Positions 8,561 to 19,973 are shown, numbered from the stretch's first letter. The stretch: 64,000 bases of DNA from Acidovorax sp. (GCF_021287135.1 NZ_JAJTBB010000003.1:1-64000), one strand, 5' to 3'. A program made the numbers and translations. Notes: generated by a model not told the origin, from the sequence alone.

Positions 8561-10276
8561 CTACCTGCGCGGCAGTGCAGGCGCGCGGGAGGTGGCCGCC
8601 GCCAGGGGGCGCGGGGCTGCCGTGCGCACAGGCGCCGGCACAGCCCTGGGCGATGCGGCGGGGCTGGCCGTGCCCCAGCTGTCTTCGTCGCCGCCATCGT
8701 CGCGCGAGAGGCGGAACGCCCCCACCATCTGCGTGAGCCGGGCGGCCTGGTCCTTGAGGCTGTCCGCGGCGGCGGCGCCTTCTTCCACCAGCGCCGCGTT
8801 CTGCTGCGTCATTTCTTCCAGCTGCCCCACTGACTGGCTGACGTGGCCGATGCGCTGGCTCTGCTCCTGCGTGGCGGCGGTGATCTCACCCATGATGTCC
8901 GAGACGCGGCGCACCGACACCACCAGGTCTTCTATGGTCTGCCCGGCATGGTGGACCAGGCTGCTGCCTTCCTGCACCTGGTCGACGCTGGTGCTGATCA
9001 GTGCTTTGATCTCGCGCGCGGCCGTGGCCGAGCGGCCCGCCAGGCTGCGCACCTCGCCCGCCACCACGGCAAAGCCCCGCCCCTGCTCGCCGGCGCGCGC
9101 TGCCTCGACGGCGGCGTTGAGGGCCAGGATGTTGGTCTGGAACGCGATGCCGTCGATCACGCTGATGATGTCGGCGATCTTGCGGGAGCTGGCGCTGATG
9201 GTGTCCATGGTCTGCACCACCTGCGACACCACCGCGCCGCCGCGCGTGGCGGTGTCCGATGCGGCGGCGGCCAGCTGGTTAGCTTGGCGCGCCGAGTCCG
9301 CGCTGTGGGCCACGGTGCCCGTCAGGTCCCCCAGGGCCGAAGCCGCGCCCTGCAGGTTGTGCGAGGTCTGCTCGGTGCGCTGGCTCAGGTCCAGATTGCC
9401 GGATGCCACCTCGGAACTGGCCACCAGGATCGAGTCGGCGGCCTGCCCGATGTCGCCCACCAGGGCGCGCAGCCGCGCCTGCATGGCAGCAATGGCCTCC
9501 AGCAGCCGCCCGGTCTCGTCGTGGATGCGCACCTCGACCTGCGAGGTCAGGTCGCCGCGCGCGATGCGCTCGGCCACCACCACCGCGCGGCCCAGGGGCG
9601 CCGTGATGCTGGCAGTGATGCGCCAGGCGATGAGCGCGCCCAGCCCGATGGCCAGCGCCACCAGCACCGCCGCCACCGTGCGGGCGCGCAGCTGGGTTTG
9701 CTCGGCGGAGGCCGTGGCCTCGGCATTGAGGGTGTTCTGCAGGTCGATGAGTTCGCGCAGCTTGGCGCGCCACTGGGCTTCCGCCGGGGCCACCCGCGTC
9801 ATCAGCGCCAGCGTGGCGCTCACGGTGTCGCCGTCGTCCGCCGTCTTGATGGCGCCCTCCAGCTCCGGGCGCGTCTTGTCCCGCAGCGCGCGAATCTCGC
9901 CCAGCAGCTGCGTTTCCGCAGGCGTGGCCGAGGCCGGTGGCAGCAGGTCGGCCAGCGCCGCTTCCTGGCGGGCGTAGTCCTGCAGCGTCTTGGTCACGGC
10001 GCTGATCTGCTCGTGCGCCTGCTTGGGGTCGATGTCATTGAGCATGGCCGCCGAGCGCGCCTGGATGCCGATGGCGCTCACGTTCTCCAGCATGCCGTTG
10101 ACCAGCTTGGCCTTGGCGGCCCCGGCCCCGGTGATCTGCTGCATCTGGCTGTGCAACTTGCCCACCGAGAGCTGGCCCACGGCGGCCACGGCCACCAGCA
10201 GCGCCAGCAGGCAGCCAAAGCCCAGGCCCAGCCGGCTGGAGATGGACAGGGATTTGAAAGTTCTGGCGGGCTGCAT
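8561..10276 (-). CDS. Methyl-accepting chemotaxis protein
   Basis: A chemoreceptor of about 571 residues. It has an N-terminal membrane helix ([17 protein letters not shown]), a four-helix periplasmic sensor region, a second membrane helix ([18 protein letters not shown]), a HAMP domain and a signalling domain. The highly conserved hairpin tip is present ([20 protein letters not shown] and [15 protein letters not shown]). It ends in a Pro/Ala/Arg-rich tail without a CheR-docking pentapeptide. The sensor region is of the Tar/4HB type common in Comamonadaceae. The start at 10276 is preferred over 10288 because GAGGA precedes it. No chemotaxis operon is nearby. Confidence 0.9.
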   Translation of the reverse strand: MQPARTFKSLSISSRLGLGFGCLLALLVAVAAVGQLSVGKLHSQMQQITGAGAAKAKLVNGMLENVSAIGIQARSAAMLNDIDPKQAHEQISAVTKTLQDYARQEAALADLLPPASATPAETQLLGEIRALRDKTRPELEGAIKTADDGDTVSATLALMTRVAPAEAQWRAKLRELIDLQNTLNAEATASAEQTQLRARTVAAVLVALAIGLGALIAWRITASITAPLGRAVVVAERIARGDLTSQVEVRIHDETGRLLEAIAAMQARLRALVGDIGQAADSILVASSEVASGNLDLSQRTEQTSHNLQGAASALGDLTGTVAHSADSARQANQLAAAASDTATRGGAVVSQVVQTMDTISASSRKIADIISVIDGIAFQTNILALNAAVEAARAGEQGRGFAVVAGEVRSLAGRSATAAREIKALISTSVDQVQEGSSLVHHAGQTIEDLVVSVRRVSDIMGEITAATQEQSQRIGHVSQSVGQLEEMTQQNAALVEEGAAAADSLKDQAARLTQMVGAFRLSRDDGGDEDSWGTASPAASPRAVPAPVRTAAPRPLAAATSRAPALPRR

Positions 10277-10757
10277 GGGGTTCCTCATCGGTCACGAAGA
10301 CGTTGGGCGGATAGAGAGGTCAAGCAACATCGATGCCCGCGGCCCGTCCCGGTGCGGGGCAGTGTAGGCACAAACCGCAGGGCGCGTGATGTGCCTTTGG
10401 GATCGGACAATGCGCGATTTGCATGGCGTTCTTGTTACATGTTTGCGACCTGCTGGGCGACAAGGTGTGATGCAGGGGCGTGGCGCCCTCCGATGCTGCG
10501 TTTCGAAGATTTCTTCAAGGAACGCATGGGCTCAGCGCAGAGTGCTCTTATTTACGAAGCAAAGCGGCGGCAGTGGGGCGCGATGTACCTGCGGGGAAAA
10601 GATTGCTTCTTGTATAAATCAGTTACATCCAGAGGGGTCTAGAGGGAACCCTTAAAGCCCTTTTGCGCCCGGCACTGCGGTGCGCCGTTCGCGGGGCGCG
10701 CCATGATCCTCCGGCGCTCTGTCGCCGGCCGCAGGGACCCAGGCGAAAATACCGGCA
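10277..10757. other. Intergenic region without a recognised gene
   Basis: About 480 bases between the divergent chemoreceptor and pseudouridine synthase genes. The middle (10500-10630) is less GC-rich than its surroundings. Short open frames here have neither conserved-looking sequence nor ribosome sites. It probably holds both promoters; I see no hairpin or repeat of note. Confidence 0.5.
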
Positions 10758-11780
10758 ATGTCCTCGTCTTCCTCCCGCCCGCCCGGCGCGCCTGCGGCGC
10801 CGTCGGCCCCGGCCTCTGCCGGCCGCCCCATCCTGCGCCGCCCAGTGCTGGCCCCCCAGCCTGCCCCTGCGGCGGGCCGTAGCGCCGCGCCGGTGCCGCC
10901 TGCGCCCCGCAAGGGGCCGGCGCCCGCGCGCCCCCGCCCCGCGCCGTCCGCCGCCAGCGGCGGACCGGTGCGCGGCGCCCCCGTGAAGGCTGCAGCGGCC
11001 GCAACGGCCGCCGGCGGCAGCAGCGCCGAGGGTTCGCGGCTGAACAAGCGCATGGCCGAGCTGGGGTTGTGCTCGCGCCGCGAGGCCGACGACTGGATCG
11101 CCCAGGGGTGGGTCCGCGTCAACGGCCAAGTGGCCGAGATGGGCATGCAGGTGCGGCCCGGCGACCGCATCGAGGTGGACAAGGCCGCGCAGGGGTTGCA
11201 GCAGCAGCGCGTGACCATCCTGTTGCACAAGCCCGTGGGCTATGTGAGCGGGCAGGCGGAGGACGGGCATACCCCGGCCGTGGCGCTCATCAACCCGCGC
11301 ACGCACTGGCCGGGCGATCCCAGCCGCCAGCGGTTCTCGCCACCGCAACTGCGCGGCCTGGCGCCCGCGGGGCGGCTGGACATCGACTCCGTGGGGCTGC
11401 TGGTGCTGACGCAGGACGGCCGCGTGGCCCGCCAGCTGATCGGCGAGGATTCCTCGGTGGACAAGGAGTACCTGGTCCGCGTGCAGTACGGCGAGGTGGC
11501 CACCAACGTGCAGGCCGCGTTCCCGCCTGCACAGCTGGCGCGCCTGTGCCATGGCCTGTCGCTGGACGGGCAGCCGCTCAAGCCCGCCCGGGTCGAGTGG
11601 CAGAACCCCGAGCAGCTGCGCTTCGTCCTCACCGAGGGCAAGAAGCGCCAGATCCGCCGCATGTGCGAACTGGTGGGGCTGAAGGTGGTGGGGCTCAAGC
11701 GCATCCGCATCGGCCGCGTGACGCTGGGCAACCTGCCGGTGGGGCAGTGGCGCTACCTGGCGCCCCACGAGCGGTTCTGA
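10758..11780 (+). CDS. rRNA pseudouridine synthase, RsuA/RluB/RluF family
   Basis: The protein of 340 residues starts with about 90 residues of Pro/Ala/Arg-rich low complexity. An S4 RNA-binding domain follows (LNKRMAELGLCSRREADDWI, GWVRVNGQ), then the catalytic domain with GRLDIDSVGLLVLTQDG; the catalytic Asp is about residue 208. The motif EGKKRQIRRMCELVGLKV matches the RluF/RluB signature. It isomerises a uridine in 23S rRNA (RluF acts on U2604 in E. coli; the exact target here is inferred). The disordered N-terminal extension is typical of beta-proteobacterial members. A lipase-like gene follows 56 bases later. Confidence 0.88.
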   Translation: MSSSSSRPPGAPAAPSAPASAGRPILRRPVLAPQPAPAAGRSAAPVPPAPRKGPAPARPRPAPSAASGGPVRGAPVKAAAAATAAGGSSAEGSRLNKRMAELGLCSRREADDWIAQGWVRVNGQVAEMGMQVRPGDRIEVDKAAQGLQQQRVTILLHKPVGYVSGQAEDGHTPAVALINPRTHWPGDPSRQRFSPPQLRGLAPAGRLDIDSVGLLVLTQDGRVARQLIGEDSSVDKEYLVRVQYGEVATNVQAAFPPAQLARLCHGLSLDGQPLKPARVEWQNPEQLRFVLTEGKKRQIRRMCELVGLKVVGLKRIRIGRVTLGNLPVGQWRYLAPHERF

Positions 11781-11836
11781 GCGCTGGGCGCCTTCCCCGG
11801 CCGGCCTCCCTCTTCCGGATTCAGGAGCCCCGTGCC

Positions 11837-13144
11837 ATGACCTCTTCCTCGCGGCGCAAAAGCGCGGCTCCTCCGTCCCGGGCTGTGGCCAAGCCGCAGG
11901 CGCCGGCCTCCGCGGCGGGGGCGCTGCGGCAGCTGCGTGCGTCGGACTTGCGGGGCGTGGCGCGGCTGGCCGCGCAGGCCACGACCCGCGTCAGCCGCGT
12001 GGCCGAGGGGGTGCACCAGGCGGTGCTGGGCACGGTGGGCCTGCCCGGCGGTGCGCAGCCCGGCCAGGCCCGGGGTCTGACCGGGCTGGTGTACCGGAGC
12101 ATTCGGGGGGTGACGCGTCTGGTCGATGGAGGGCTGCAGGCGGGCCTGGCACGGCTGGAACCGTTTTTCGAGCCCGCGCAGGCCTCTGCAGTCGTGCATT
12201 GGGAGCGTGAGGCCGTGCTGGCAGCCCTCAACGGCGTCCTGGGCGACCGGCTGCAGCGCGATGGCAACCCCTTGTGCACGCACATGGGCCTGTTCCAGCA
12301 CGGGCTGCCGCTGGACTTGCCCGCGCTGGCCGCCAGCGGAGCAGCGACCGGCAAGCTGCTGGTGCTGGTGCATGGCCTGTGCATGAACGACCTGCAGTGG
12401 CTGCACGGCGGCCACGACCATGGTGCCCACCTGGCCCAGGCCCTGGGCTATACCCCTGTGTACCTGCGCTACAACTCCGGCCTGCACGTCTTCGACAACG
12501 GCGCCCAGCTCAGCGCACAGCTGCACGCGCTGGTGGCGGGCTGGCCCGTGCCCGTGACAGAGCTGGCGCTGCTGGCGCACAGCATGGGGGGACTGGTGTC
12601 GCGCAGCGCCTGTGCGCAGGCGGGCGGGCTTGCCGCCCCACCGGCGGCTTGGCTGCCGCTGCTGCGGCATCTGGTCTTCTTGGGAACCCCGCACCACGGC
12701 GCTCCGCTGGAGCGCGCCGGGCACTGGGTGCATGCGTTGCTGGGCCGCTCTGTGTATTCGCGGCCTTTTGCGCGCCTGGCGCGGTTGCGCAGTGCGGGCA
12801 TCACCGACCTGCGCTATGGCCATGTGCTCGCGTCCGACGGGCAGGGGCGCGACCGTTTTGACCCCGGACCGGACCTGCGCACCCCGGTGGCGCTGCCGCC
12901 CGGTGTGGCCGCCTGCGCCGTCGCCGCCACGCTGGCCGCGCAGCGCAGCCCGATGGCAGAGCGGCTGGTGGGTGACGGACTGGTGCCGTTGCGCAGCGCC
13001 TTGGGTGTGCACGACGATCCGGCACGCACGCTCGCATTTTCAAAGGACCGTCAGGCGGTGTTCTTCCGGATGGGGCATCTGGATCTGCTGGGTGACGTGC
13101 GTGTGGCCCGCCAGATTGAGCGCTGGCTGGCAGGCGGAGTCTGA
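11837..13144 (+). CDS. Alpha/beta-hydrolase, lipase-like
   Basis: A 435-residue hydrolase with a nucleophile elbow in LAHSMGGLVSRS (Ser of the AHSMG pentapeptide), an oxyanion-side motif VHGLCMNDLQW and a likely catalytic His near the end (MGHLDLLGD). LVFLGTPHHGAPLER is typical of PGAP1-like and triacylglycerol lipases. The first 110 residues are low-complexity then helical, without an evident signal peptide, so the enzyme may be cytoplasmic or associated with storage granules. The start at 11837 has CAGGAG nine bases upstream. The substrate is unknown; a lipid ester is most likely. Confidence 0.8.
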   Translation: MTSSSRRKSAAPPSRAVAKPQAPASAAGALRQLRASDLRGVARLAAQATTRVSRVAEGVHQAVLGTVGLPGGAQPGQARGLTGLVYRSIRGVTRLVDGGLQAGLARLEPFFEPAQASAVVHWEREAVLAALNGVLGDRLQRDGNPLCTHMGLFQHGLPLDLPALAASGAATGKLLVLVHGLCMNDLQWLHGGHDHGAHLAQALGYTPVYLRYNSGLHVFDNGAQLSAQLHALVAGWPVPVTELALLAHSMGGLVSRSACAQAGGLAAPPAAWLPLLRHLVFLGTPHHGAPLERAGHWVHALLGRSVYSRPFARLARLRSAGITDLRYGHVLASDGQGRDRFDPGPDLRTPVALPPGVAACAVAATLAAQRSPMAERLVGDGLVPLRSALGVHDDPARTLAFSKDRQAVFFRMGHLDLLGDVRVARQIERWLAGGV

Positions 13145-13242
13145 GCTTCCGCCCGAAAGGACGTTTTTTTGATCCCAGCGGGCTTGCCGCCCGCGACCGC
13201 GCCGCTACCATGGGGCCCGGCGAATGTAACAAGGAGAAACGC

Positions 13243-14178
13243 GTGAGCGAAGCGAAATACCGTCTGGTGACCCGCAGCGATTTCGACGGACTGGTCTGTG
13301 CCGTGCTGCTCAACGAGCTGGACCTGATCGACGAGATCACGTTCGTGCATCCGAAGGACATGCAGGACGGCAAGGTGGCCATCACCAGCCGCGACATCAC
13401 CACCAACCTGCCCTATGTGCCCGGTGCCCACCTGGTGTTTGACCACCACGAGTCGGAGACCGTGCGCAACTCGGGCCGGCGCGACACCAACCACATCATC
13501 GAGGCGCATGCCCCGTCGGCCGCGCGCGTGGTCTACAACCACTATGGCGGCAAGGCTGCGTTTCCGCGCATCACCGACGAGATGATGGCGGCGGTGGACC
13601 AGGCCGACTCGGCGCAGTATTCGCGCGAGGACATCCTCAACCCCCAGGGCTGGGTGCTGCTGAACTACATGATGGATTCACGCACGGGCCTGGGGCGATT
13701 TCGCGACTTTCGCATCAGCAACTACGCGCTGATGATGGACCTCATCCAATACTGCCGCGACCACACCATCGATGAGATCCTGGCGCTGCCCGACGTGCAG
13801 GAGCGCGTGCAGCTGTACCGCGAGCACGCCCCCAAGGCCCGGGAGCAGCTGCTGCGCTGCGGCATCCGCATCGGCAAGCTGGTGGTGCTGGACCTGCGCG
13901 AGGAGGAGACCATCTGGGCCACCAACCGGTTCATGATCTACGCGCTGTTCCCCGACTGCGACATCTCCATCCACGTGCTGTGGGGCCTGCAGAAGCAGAA
14001 CACCGTGTTCGCCACCGGCAAGTCCATCCTGGACCGCGGCAACCCGGTGCACATCGGCAACCTGATGCTGGAGTTCGGGGGTGGCGGGCACGCCGCAGCC
14101 GGCACGTGCCAGGTGGCCAACGACAAGGCCGACGGCATCCTGCAGACGCTGGTGCAGCGCATCACTGCCGGCGGCTAA
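13243..14178 (+). CDS. DHH-family phosphoesterase
   Basis: The protein (311 residues) starts with GTG at 13243, preceded by AAGGAG. It carries the DHH-family metal-binding signatures RSDFDGLVCAVLL and VFDHHESE, with a third Asp in AAVDQADSAQ. The C-terminal DHHA1-type motif is LEFGGGGHAAAGTC. The family includes RecJ-like nucleases, NrnA oligoribonucleases and exopolyphosphatases; this short form is often annotated exopolyphosphatase-like, but the substrate cannot be told from sequence. It stands alone and is followed by a perfect 15-bp hairpin. Confidence 0.82.
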   Translation: MSEAKYRLVTRSDFDGLVCAVLLNELDLIDEITFVHPKDMQDGKVAITSRDITTNLPYVPGAHLVFDHHESETVRNSGRRDTNHIIEAHAPSAARVVYNHYGGKAAFPRITDEMMAAVDQADSAQYSREDILNPQGWVLLNYMMDSRTGLGRFRDFRISNYALMMDLIQYCRDHTIDEILALPDVQERVQLYREHAPKAREQLLRCGIRIGKLVVLDLREEETIWATNRFMIYALFPDCDISIHVLWGLQKQNTVFATGKSILDRGNPVHIGNLMLEFGGGGHAAAGTCQVANDKADGILQTLVQRITAGG

Positions 14179-14181
14179 GGC

Positions 14182-14216
14182 CGTGTTGACGATCTCCCCG
14201 AGAGATCGTCAACACG
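14182..14216. terminator. Perfect 15-bp hairpin between convergent genes
   Basis: CGTGTTGACGATCTC, a 5-base loop (CCCGA) and its exact complement lie three bases after the DHH gene and face the aqpZ 3' end. There is no long T-run. The exact symmetry suggests a bidirectional terminator. Confidence 0.65.
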
Positions 14217-14250
14217 TTCGCAGGCCCGCGCGTGGAGGGCCTGCGGCCTG

Positions 14251-14946
14251 TCACTCATCGCTCAGGAGCAAGCGGTAGATGGCCGCGCCCAGCAGGGCGC
14301 CGACGATGGGGGCGAGCCAGAAGATCCACAGTTCCGACAGCGCGTACGACGGGCCGAACAGCGCCGGGCCGGTGCTGCGCGCCGGATTGACCGAGGTGTT
14401 GGTCACGGGGATGGACACGAGGTGGATCAGCGTGAGGCACAGGCCGATCGCCAGGCCACCCATGCCGTTGTTCGCGCGCTTGGCTGTCGAGCCCAGGATG
14501 ACGATCAGGAACACGGCCGTGAGCACCAGCTCCGTCACCGCCGCCGACAGCAGGCCGTAGCCGCCCGGGGAATGGGCGCCATAGCCGTTGGTGGCAAAGC
14601 CGCCCAGCGCGGCCTCGGGCTTGCCGGTGGCAATCAGGTACAGCACGGCCGCCGCAGCGATGGCGCCTGCCACCTGGGACACCACGTAGCCGGGCAGCTC
14701 GGAGAGCTTGAAGCGGCCGGCCAGCACCAGGCCCGCAGAGACGGCGGGGTTGAAGTGGCCGCCCGAGATCGGCCCCAGCGCATAGGCACCCGTCAGCACG
14801 GTGAGGCCGAAGGCCAGGGAAACGCCCAGGAAGCCGATGCCCAGTTGCGGGAAGGCGGCCGCCAGCACGGCGCTGCCGCAGCCGCCCAGGGTGAGCCAGA
14901 AGGTGCCAAGAAATTCGGCAGACCATTTTTGAAGGGAAGTGGGCAC
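14251..14946 (-). CDS. aqpZ: Aquaporin Z
   Basis: A 231-residue MIP-family channel with both NPA boxes ([11 protein letters not shown] and [16 protein letters not shown]) and six hydrophobic segments, starting [20 protein letters not shown]. The length and the long NPA loops match AqpZ water channels of the inner membrane rather than GlpF. The start is a GTG at 14946, supported by AGGAG six bases upstream; no suitable ATG is near. It is divergent from htpG, with the heat-shock promoter of htpG in the shared 227-bp region. Confidence 0.92.
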   Translation of the reverse strand: MPTSLQKWSAEFLGTFWLTLGGCGSAVLAAAFPQLGIGFLGVSLAFGLTVLTGAYALGPISGGHFNPAVSAGLVLAGRFKLSELPGYVVSQVAGAIAAAAVLYLIATGKPEAALGGFATNGYGAHSPGGYGLLSAAVTELVLTAVFLIVILGSTAKRANNGMGGLAIGLCLTLIHLVSIPVTNTSVNPARSTGPALFGPSYALSELWIFWLAPIVGALLGAAIYRLLLSDE

Positions 14947-15100
14947 GGTGGGGCTCCTACGCAGGGAAATCAAAAGAAAAGGGAACACGGGCGGCGTTGC
15001 GCCCGGACGCCCGGGATGGTAGGGGGCTGAATGCGCTCCGGACGGGCGGCTTTGTTGCCAGAGCGTCAACAATGTTTAGGCACGCGCGGCGCCCCCGCCC

Positions 15101-15127
15101 TTGAAATGGCGCGGTGCGCCCCGAATT
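15101..15127 (+). promoter_or_regulatory. Sigma-32 (heat-shock) promoter of htpG
   Basis: CTTGAAA at 15101 and CCCCGAAT at 15120 are separated by 12 bases and lie 47 bases before the htpG ATG. This fits the sigma-32 consensus CTTGAAA-N12-16-CCCCATNT. Confidence 0.75.
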
Positions 15128-15173
15128 AGCACGCGCGAACGGTTTCGCCATTCCCAAGCCCATTCAAGACACC

Positions 15174-17153
<1,980 letters not shown>

Positions 17154-17160
17154 CGCATGA

Positions 17161-17210
17161 AAATGGCTTCTGGCGCTGATGTGGTAAGCGCTGGAAGCTA
17201 TTGAAAATAT
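17161..17210. repeat. Comamonadaceae-type hairpin repeat, degenerate copy 2
   Basis: aatggcttctggcgct-N9-agcgctggaagctatt, an imperfect version of the repeat family with three mismatched stem pairs, directly after htpG. Confidence 0.6.
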
Positions 17211-17214
17211 AGCG

Positions 17215-17245
17215 AACCCGGCGGTCCCGCACTGCCGGGTTTTTT
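17215..17245 (+). terminator. Intrinsic terminator of htpG
   Basis: AACCCGGC, an 11-base loop and GCCGGGTT followed by a run of Ts ending at 17245: a canonical rho-independent terminator about 60 bases after the htpG stop. Confidence 0.85.
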
Positions 17246-17262
17246 GTGGGTGCGGCTGCCGT

Positions 17263-17574
17263 TCAGTCTTCTTCGGGCTGCGCCTGCTCCAGGATCCGGC
17301 TGTGCGCGCGGTTGCGTTCCTGGGGGTCTGCGTCCATCAGTTCCTTGAGGGCGCCCACGGGCGCGCGCAGCCCCTTGCGCCGGTCGTGCTTCACGGGCAG
17401 GTTGCGCCAGCCCGAGAGCACCAGCCAGTCCCACAGCTCGGGCGGGACCTCGTGCGTGATGAGCATCTTGACCGGGCCGCGCACCAACGTGGCGCCCGGC
17501 GCGGGCCGGGAGCCCACCGGCGCCGGCCGGCGTTGCTGGCGGATCGACAACGCGTTGCGTATCCAGTCCTTCAT
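17263..17574 (-). CDS. Conserved-looking hypothetical protein
   Basis: A small basic protein of 103 residues (MKDWIRNALSIRQQRRPAPV at the start). The middle has ITHEVPPELWDWLVLSGWRN and VKHDRRKGLRAPVGALKELM, and the tail is acidic. Codon use and composition look like a real gene, but I recognise no domain. A GTG at 17598 in frame would give eight more residues; neither start has a clear Shine-Dalgarno. It is convergent with htpG and shares its terminator region. Function unknown. Confidence 0.55.
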   Translation of the reverse strand: MKDWIRNALSIRQQRRPAPVGSRPAPGATLVRGPVKMLITHEVPPELWDWLVLSGWRNLPVKHDRRKGLRAPVGALKELMDADPQERNRAHSRILEQAQPEED

Positions 17575-17675
17575 GGGCGTGGTGAACCGCGAGGCCACGG
17601 AATGATGAAAGAGCGGCCAGCATAGCGGAGATGGCGCCAGGCGGCTGGCACCGCCCTCGGGCCGGGGCTTTGCGC

Positions 17676-18482
17676 TCAGCGCGGCGGCATGCGCCGGCTG
17701 GCCAGCACCACCCCCAGCAGCACCATCATGCCCGCCAGCGCGGTGCGGGCCCAGTCGCCCAGCGTGGGCACCTGGGACACCGTGCGGCGGGACAGGAAGC
17801 AGCCCAGTGTGGCCAGGGCGGGGGCGTCCAGCTGGCCGGCGGCGGTGGAGAACCGGTTCCCCCCGGGCGCCGGCCCGGGGGCGATGGCATTGGTGACCAG
17901 CGACGCCGTCGCGCAGGCCTTGATGCCGTCGGCCGTCCTGGGCCAGGCGACTTCGGCGGTGATGGTGCAGCCCCCGGGCGGTATGGTGGCGCTGTACAGC
18001 TGCAGGCGGCTGCTGCCCGCCGCGGCCGCCAGCGCACCGCCGCCGCAGGTGTGCGCCGCCTGGATGAGCTGCAGCGGCGCGGGCAGTTCGTTGACCACGT
18101 TGGCGCCCGGCACGGGCGTGTCGAGATCGGGGTTGGCCAGCGTGATGGTCAGGGTGCTGTGCTCGCCGGGCGCGACCGCGGCGGGGGCGAAGGCTTCACT
18201 GACGCTGGGCACCTCCGCCGCCTGCGGGCCGGCGTCCGGCATGCCGGGGGTGCCGCCCGCCGGGGTGGTTGCGGTGGGAGCTGCGCCTGGCCCATTCGCT
18301 GCCGGGCTGTGCGCCGAAGCCCGGTCAGCGCCCAGGTCGGCGCGGGCGACGGTGCCAGGGTGGCCGTGGCCGCCCGGCGCGGTCTGCCCTGTGGCCGCCA
18401 GGCTTGCAAGTACCAACGCCGTGAAGGCTGTGGCCCGCAAAGCGGTGGAAACGGCGGGAAAAAGCGGGCGGCGTGAAGGCAT
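17676..18482 (-). CDS. IPTL-CTERM sorted surface protein
   Basis: A 268-residue protein with a signal peptide (ATAFTALVLASLAATGQTA). A Pro/Ala/Gly-rich spacer follows, then a DUF11/CARDB-like beta domain (PSVSEAFAPAAVAPGEHSTL). The C terminus has VPTLGDW, a hydrophobic helix and an SRR...R end. VPTL-x2-W plus helix plus Arg is the IPTL-CTERM signal, processed by exosortase-type enzymes (XrtH class); no such enzyme is in the window. Two related proteins lie nearby (20058-21185 and, weaker, 3125-3826). Upstream, TTGACA-N4-TTGACG at 18568 may bind the regulator encoded just beyond it. Probably an outer-surface protein; function unknown. Confidence 0.78.
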   Translation of the reverse strand: MPSRRPLFPAVSTALRATAFTALVLASLAATGQTAPGGHGHPGTVARADLGADRASAHSPAANGPGAAPTATTPAGGTPGMPDAGPQAAEVPSVSEAFAPAAVAPGEHSTLTITLANPDLDTPVPGANVVNELPAPLQLIQAAHTCGGGALAAAAGSSRLQLYSATIPPGGCTITAEVAWPRTADGIKACATASLVTNAIAPGPAPGGNRFSTAAGQLDAPALATLGCFLSRRTVSQVPTLGDWARTALAGMMVLLGVVLASRRMPPR

Positions 18483-18567
18483 CGTGAAACCCCTTGCAAC
18501 GGGGTTTACCGATCTTCTCTTGCGGTTTCACGCGGGGCAATGGACGCCAGGGCTTGCCCGCGCACCT

Positions 18568-18583
18568 TTGACATTTGTTGACG
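18568..18583. promoter_or_regulatory. Direct repeat TTGACA-N4-TTGACG, candidate OmpR-type operator
   Basis: Two hexamers 10 bp apart in the 195-bp gap upstream of the IPTL-CTERM gene at 18482 and downstream of the OmpR-type regulator gene. The same arrangement occurs at 19974 and, partly, at 19482. OmpR-class regulators typically bind such one-turn direct repeats. Confidence 0.5.
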
Positions 18584-18677
18584 GCCGGCGTGTCGGCACC
18601 ACCACGGGGGGCGGCGCGGGGCCGCGCGCCGGCCGCGCCGCGCTGCAGCGCGCCGGCCCGCGGGAACGCCGCGGCGT

Positions 18678-19376
18678 TCAGTCCCGGGGGTTCATCGGCC
18701 CGATCACGTCCAGCCGGTACCCCATGCCGTAGAAGGCGTTGATGGTGTAGCCGTTGTCGGGGCTCAGGTGCAGCTTGGTGCGCAGGCGCGAGACGTGGGT
18801 GTCCAGCGAGCGCGACGGTGAGTCGCTGAATTCGCCCCAGGCCGCTTCGCGCAGGTGCGAGCGCGACAGCAGCCGCCCCGCATTGCGGAACAGGAAGAGG
18901 GCCAGGTCGTACTCGCGGTTCTTGAGGGAGATCAGTTCGTCCCGCAGCGTGAGATTGCGCTGCTCGGCATCGAAGCGGTAAGGGCCGAACACCAGCTGCT
19001 CGCTGTGCGCCTGGGGGTGCGAGCGGCGCAGCAGGGCCGACACGCGTGCGGCCAGTTCGCCGGTGCGCACGGGCTTGACCATGTAGTCGTCGGCGCCGCG
19101 GCTCAGGGCTTCGACCACGTCGCGCTCGTCGTTGCGGCGGGTGATCACCAGGATGGGCAGATGCTGGCCCGTCATCTCGCGGATGCGTTGCACGACCTCG
19201 ATGCCGTCGCGGTCGCGCAGATGCCAGCCCGCGATCAGCAAGTCAAAGGTCTCGTGCCGGAAGTCCTTGAGGAGGTTCGTGGCGTGAACGTAAAAGTGGC
19301 AGGAATGTTCGGGCTGGAGGTGAACCCGGATCTTTTCAAGCAGGACGGGATCGTCGTGAAATACCGCGATGCGCAT
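18678..19376 (-). CDS. OmpR/PhoB-family regulator lacking the phospho-acceptor Asp
   Basis: A 232-residue protein with a receiver fold (RIAVFHDDPVLLEKIRVHL, VITRRND, YMVKPVRTGELAARVSALLR) and a winged helix (ELISLKNREYDLALFLFRN, SRSLDTHVSRLRTKL, GYTINAFYGMGYRLD). The acidic pair (Asp8, Asp9) and Lys101 are present, but the acceptor position reads DLLIAGWHLRD, with Gly50 where PhoB-like proteins have Asp. It should therefore act without phosphorylation. No kinase gene is adjacent. It lies between two IPTL-CTERM genes and near repeated TTGACA motifs, suggesting it controls them. The start at 19376 is the only one giving a proper receiver N terminus. Confidence 0.85.
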   Translation of the reverse strand: MRIAVFHDDPVLLEKIRVHLQPEHSCHFYVHATNLLKDFRHETFDLLIAGWHLRDRDGIEVVQRIREMTGQHLPILVITRRNDERDVVEALSRGADDYMVKPVRTGELAARVSALLRRSHPQAHSEQLVFGPYRFDAEQRNLTLRDELISLKNREYDLALFLFRNAGRLLSRSHLREAAWGEFSDSPSRSLDTHVSRLRTKLHLSPDNGYTINAFYGMGYRLDVIGPMNPRD

Positions 19377-19470
19377 GGTGGAGTCTTCGGGCTGTGCTAT
19401 CCCGGTATAAATCGAAGAAACCTCTTCCTTCGAAGGGGCATATTCCGATGTTCCGCGAGTTCGCGCATTG

Positions 19471-19498
19471 GTGCAAACCCATTGACAATCGTTTGCAC
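19471..19498. promoter_or_regulatory. Inverted repeat GTGCAAAC-N12-GTTTGCAC with embedded TTGACA
   Basis: A perfect 8-bp inverted repeat about 95 bases upstream of the OmpR-type regulator. The spacer contains TTGACA (19482), 10 bp from TTTGCA (19492), echoing the operators at 18568 and 19974. Candidate autoregulatory site. Confidence 0.5.
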
Positions 19499-19613
19499 AA
19501 GATGCCCAAAGAACAACGCAGCTGCGGCCCCAGGAGGGCACGGCCCGGACCTCAGGCAAGCCCGGAGGGATCTGGACGTATCGAGAGCGGGCAGTGTGCG
19601 AGGGGGCGAGCCG

Positions 19614-19852
19614 GCATGGCCTCGATCTGCTCGACCAGCATGTCCACCTGCCCGCGCCAGGAGTCGCTGGTGCCAAACCCCGGAAAGTTGGCGGGGAAGA
19701 TCGGGTCTGCCAGCGGCGCGCCAGCCAGGCGCTGTAGTGGATGAGGCGCAGCGTGCGCAGCGGCTCGATGAGCGCCAGCTCGCGGCGGTCAAAGCGGCGG
19801 AACTGCTCATCACCGTCGAGCAGCACGCTGAGCTGGTGCGTGCGCTGGCGCC
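19614..19852 (-). pseudogene. Duplicated 3' fragment of srkA
   Basis: About 239 bp nearly identical to 21236-21475 in the same orientation, with a handful of substitutions and one deleted base (gggtctgcc versus gggtcctgcc) that breaks the frame. It corresponds to roughly the last 80 codons of the kinase gene, without the final few. No start or ribosome site. The two copies bracket the IPTL-CTERM gene at 20058-21185. Confidence 0.88.
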
Positions 19853-19973
19853 TCGGGAATTGCAATTCACCAGTTGCGTGCTCTCATCGCGAACGCTCCC
19901 CGAGCCTGGTGCCGCCAGGGGTTGCGCCCCTAGCGGAGACACCCCTGAATACACGCCAGAATGCTTGGGCCTA

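Noticed and set aside
10386-10655. Small genes in the gap before the pseudouridine synthase
   Set aside because: Neither open frame has a ribosome site or protein-like composition.
18678-19865. Long N-terminal extension of the OmpR-type regulator to 19865
   Set aside because: It would translate the srkA remnant and the promoter region. The receiver begins properly at 19376.
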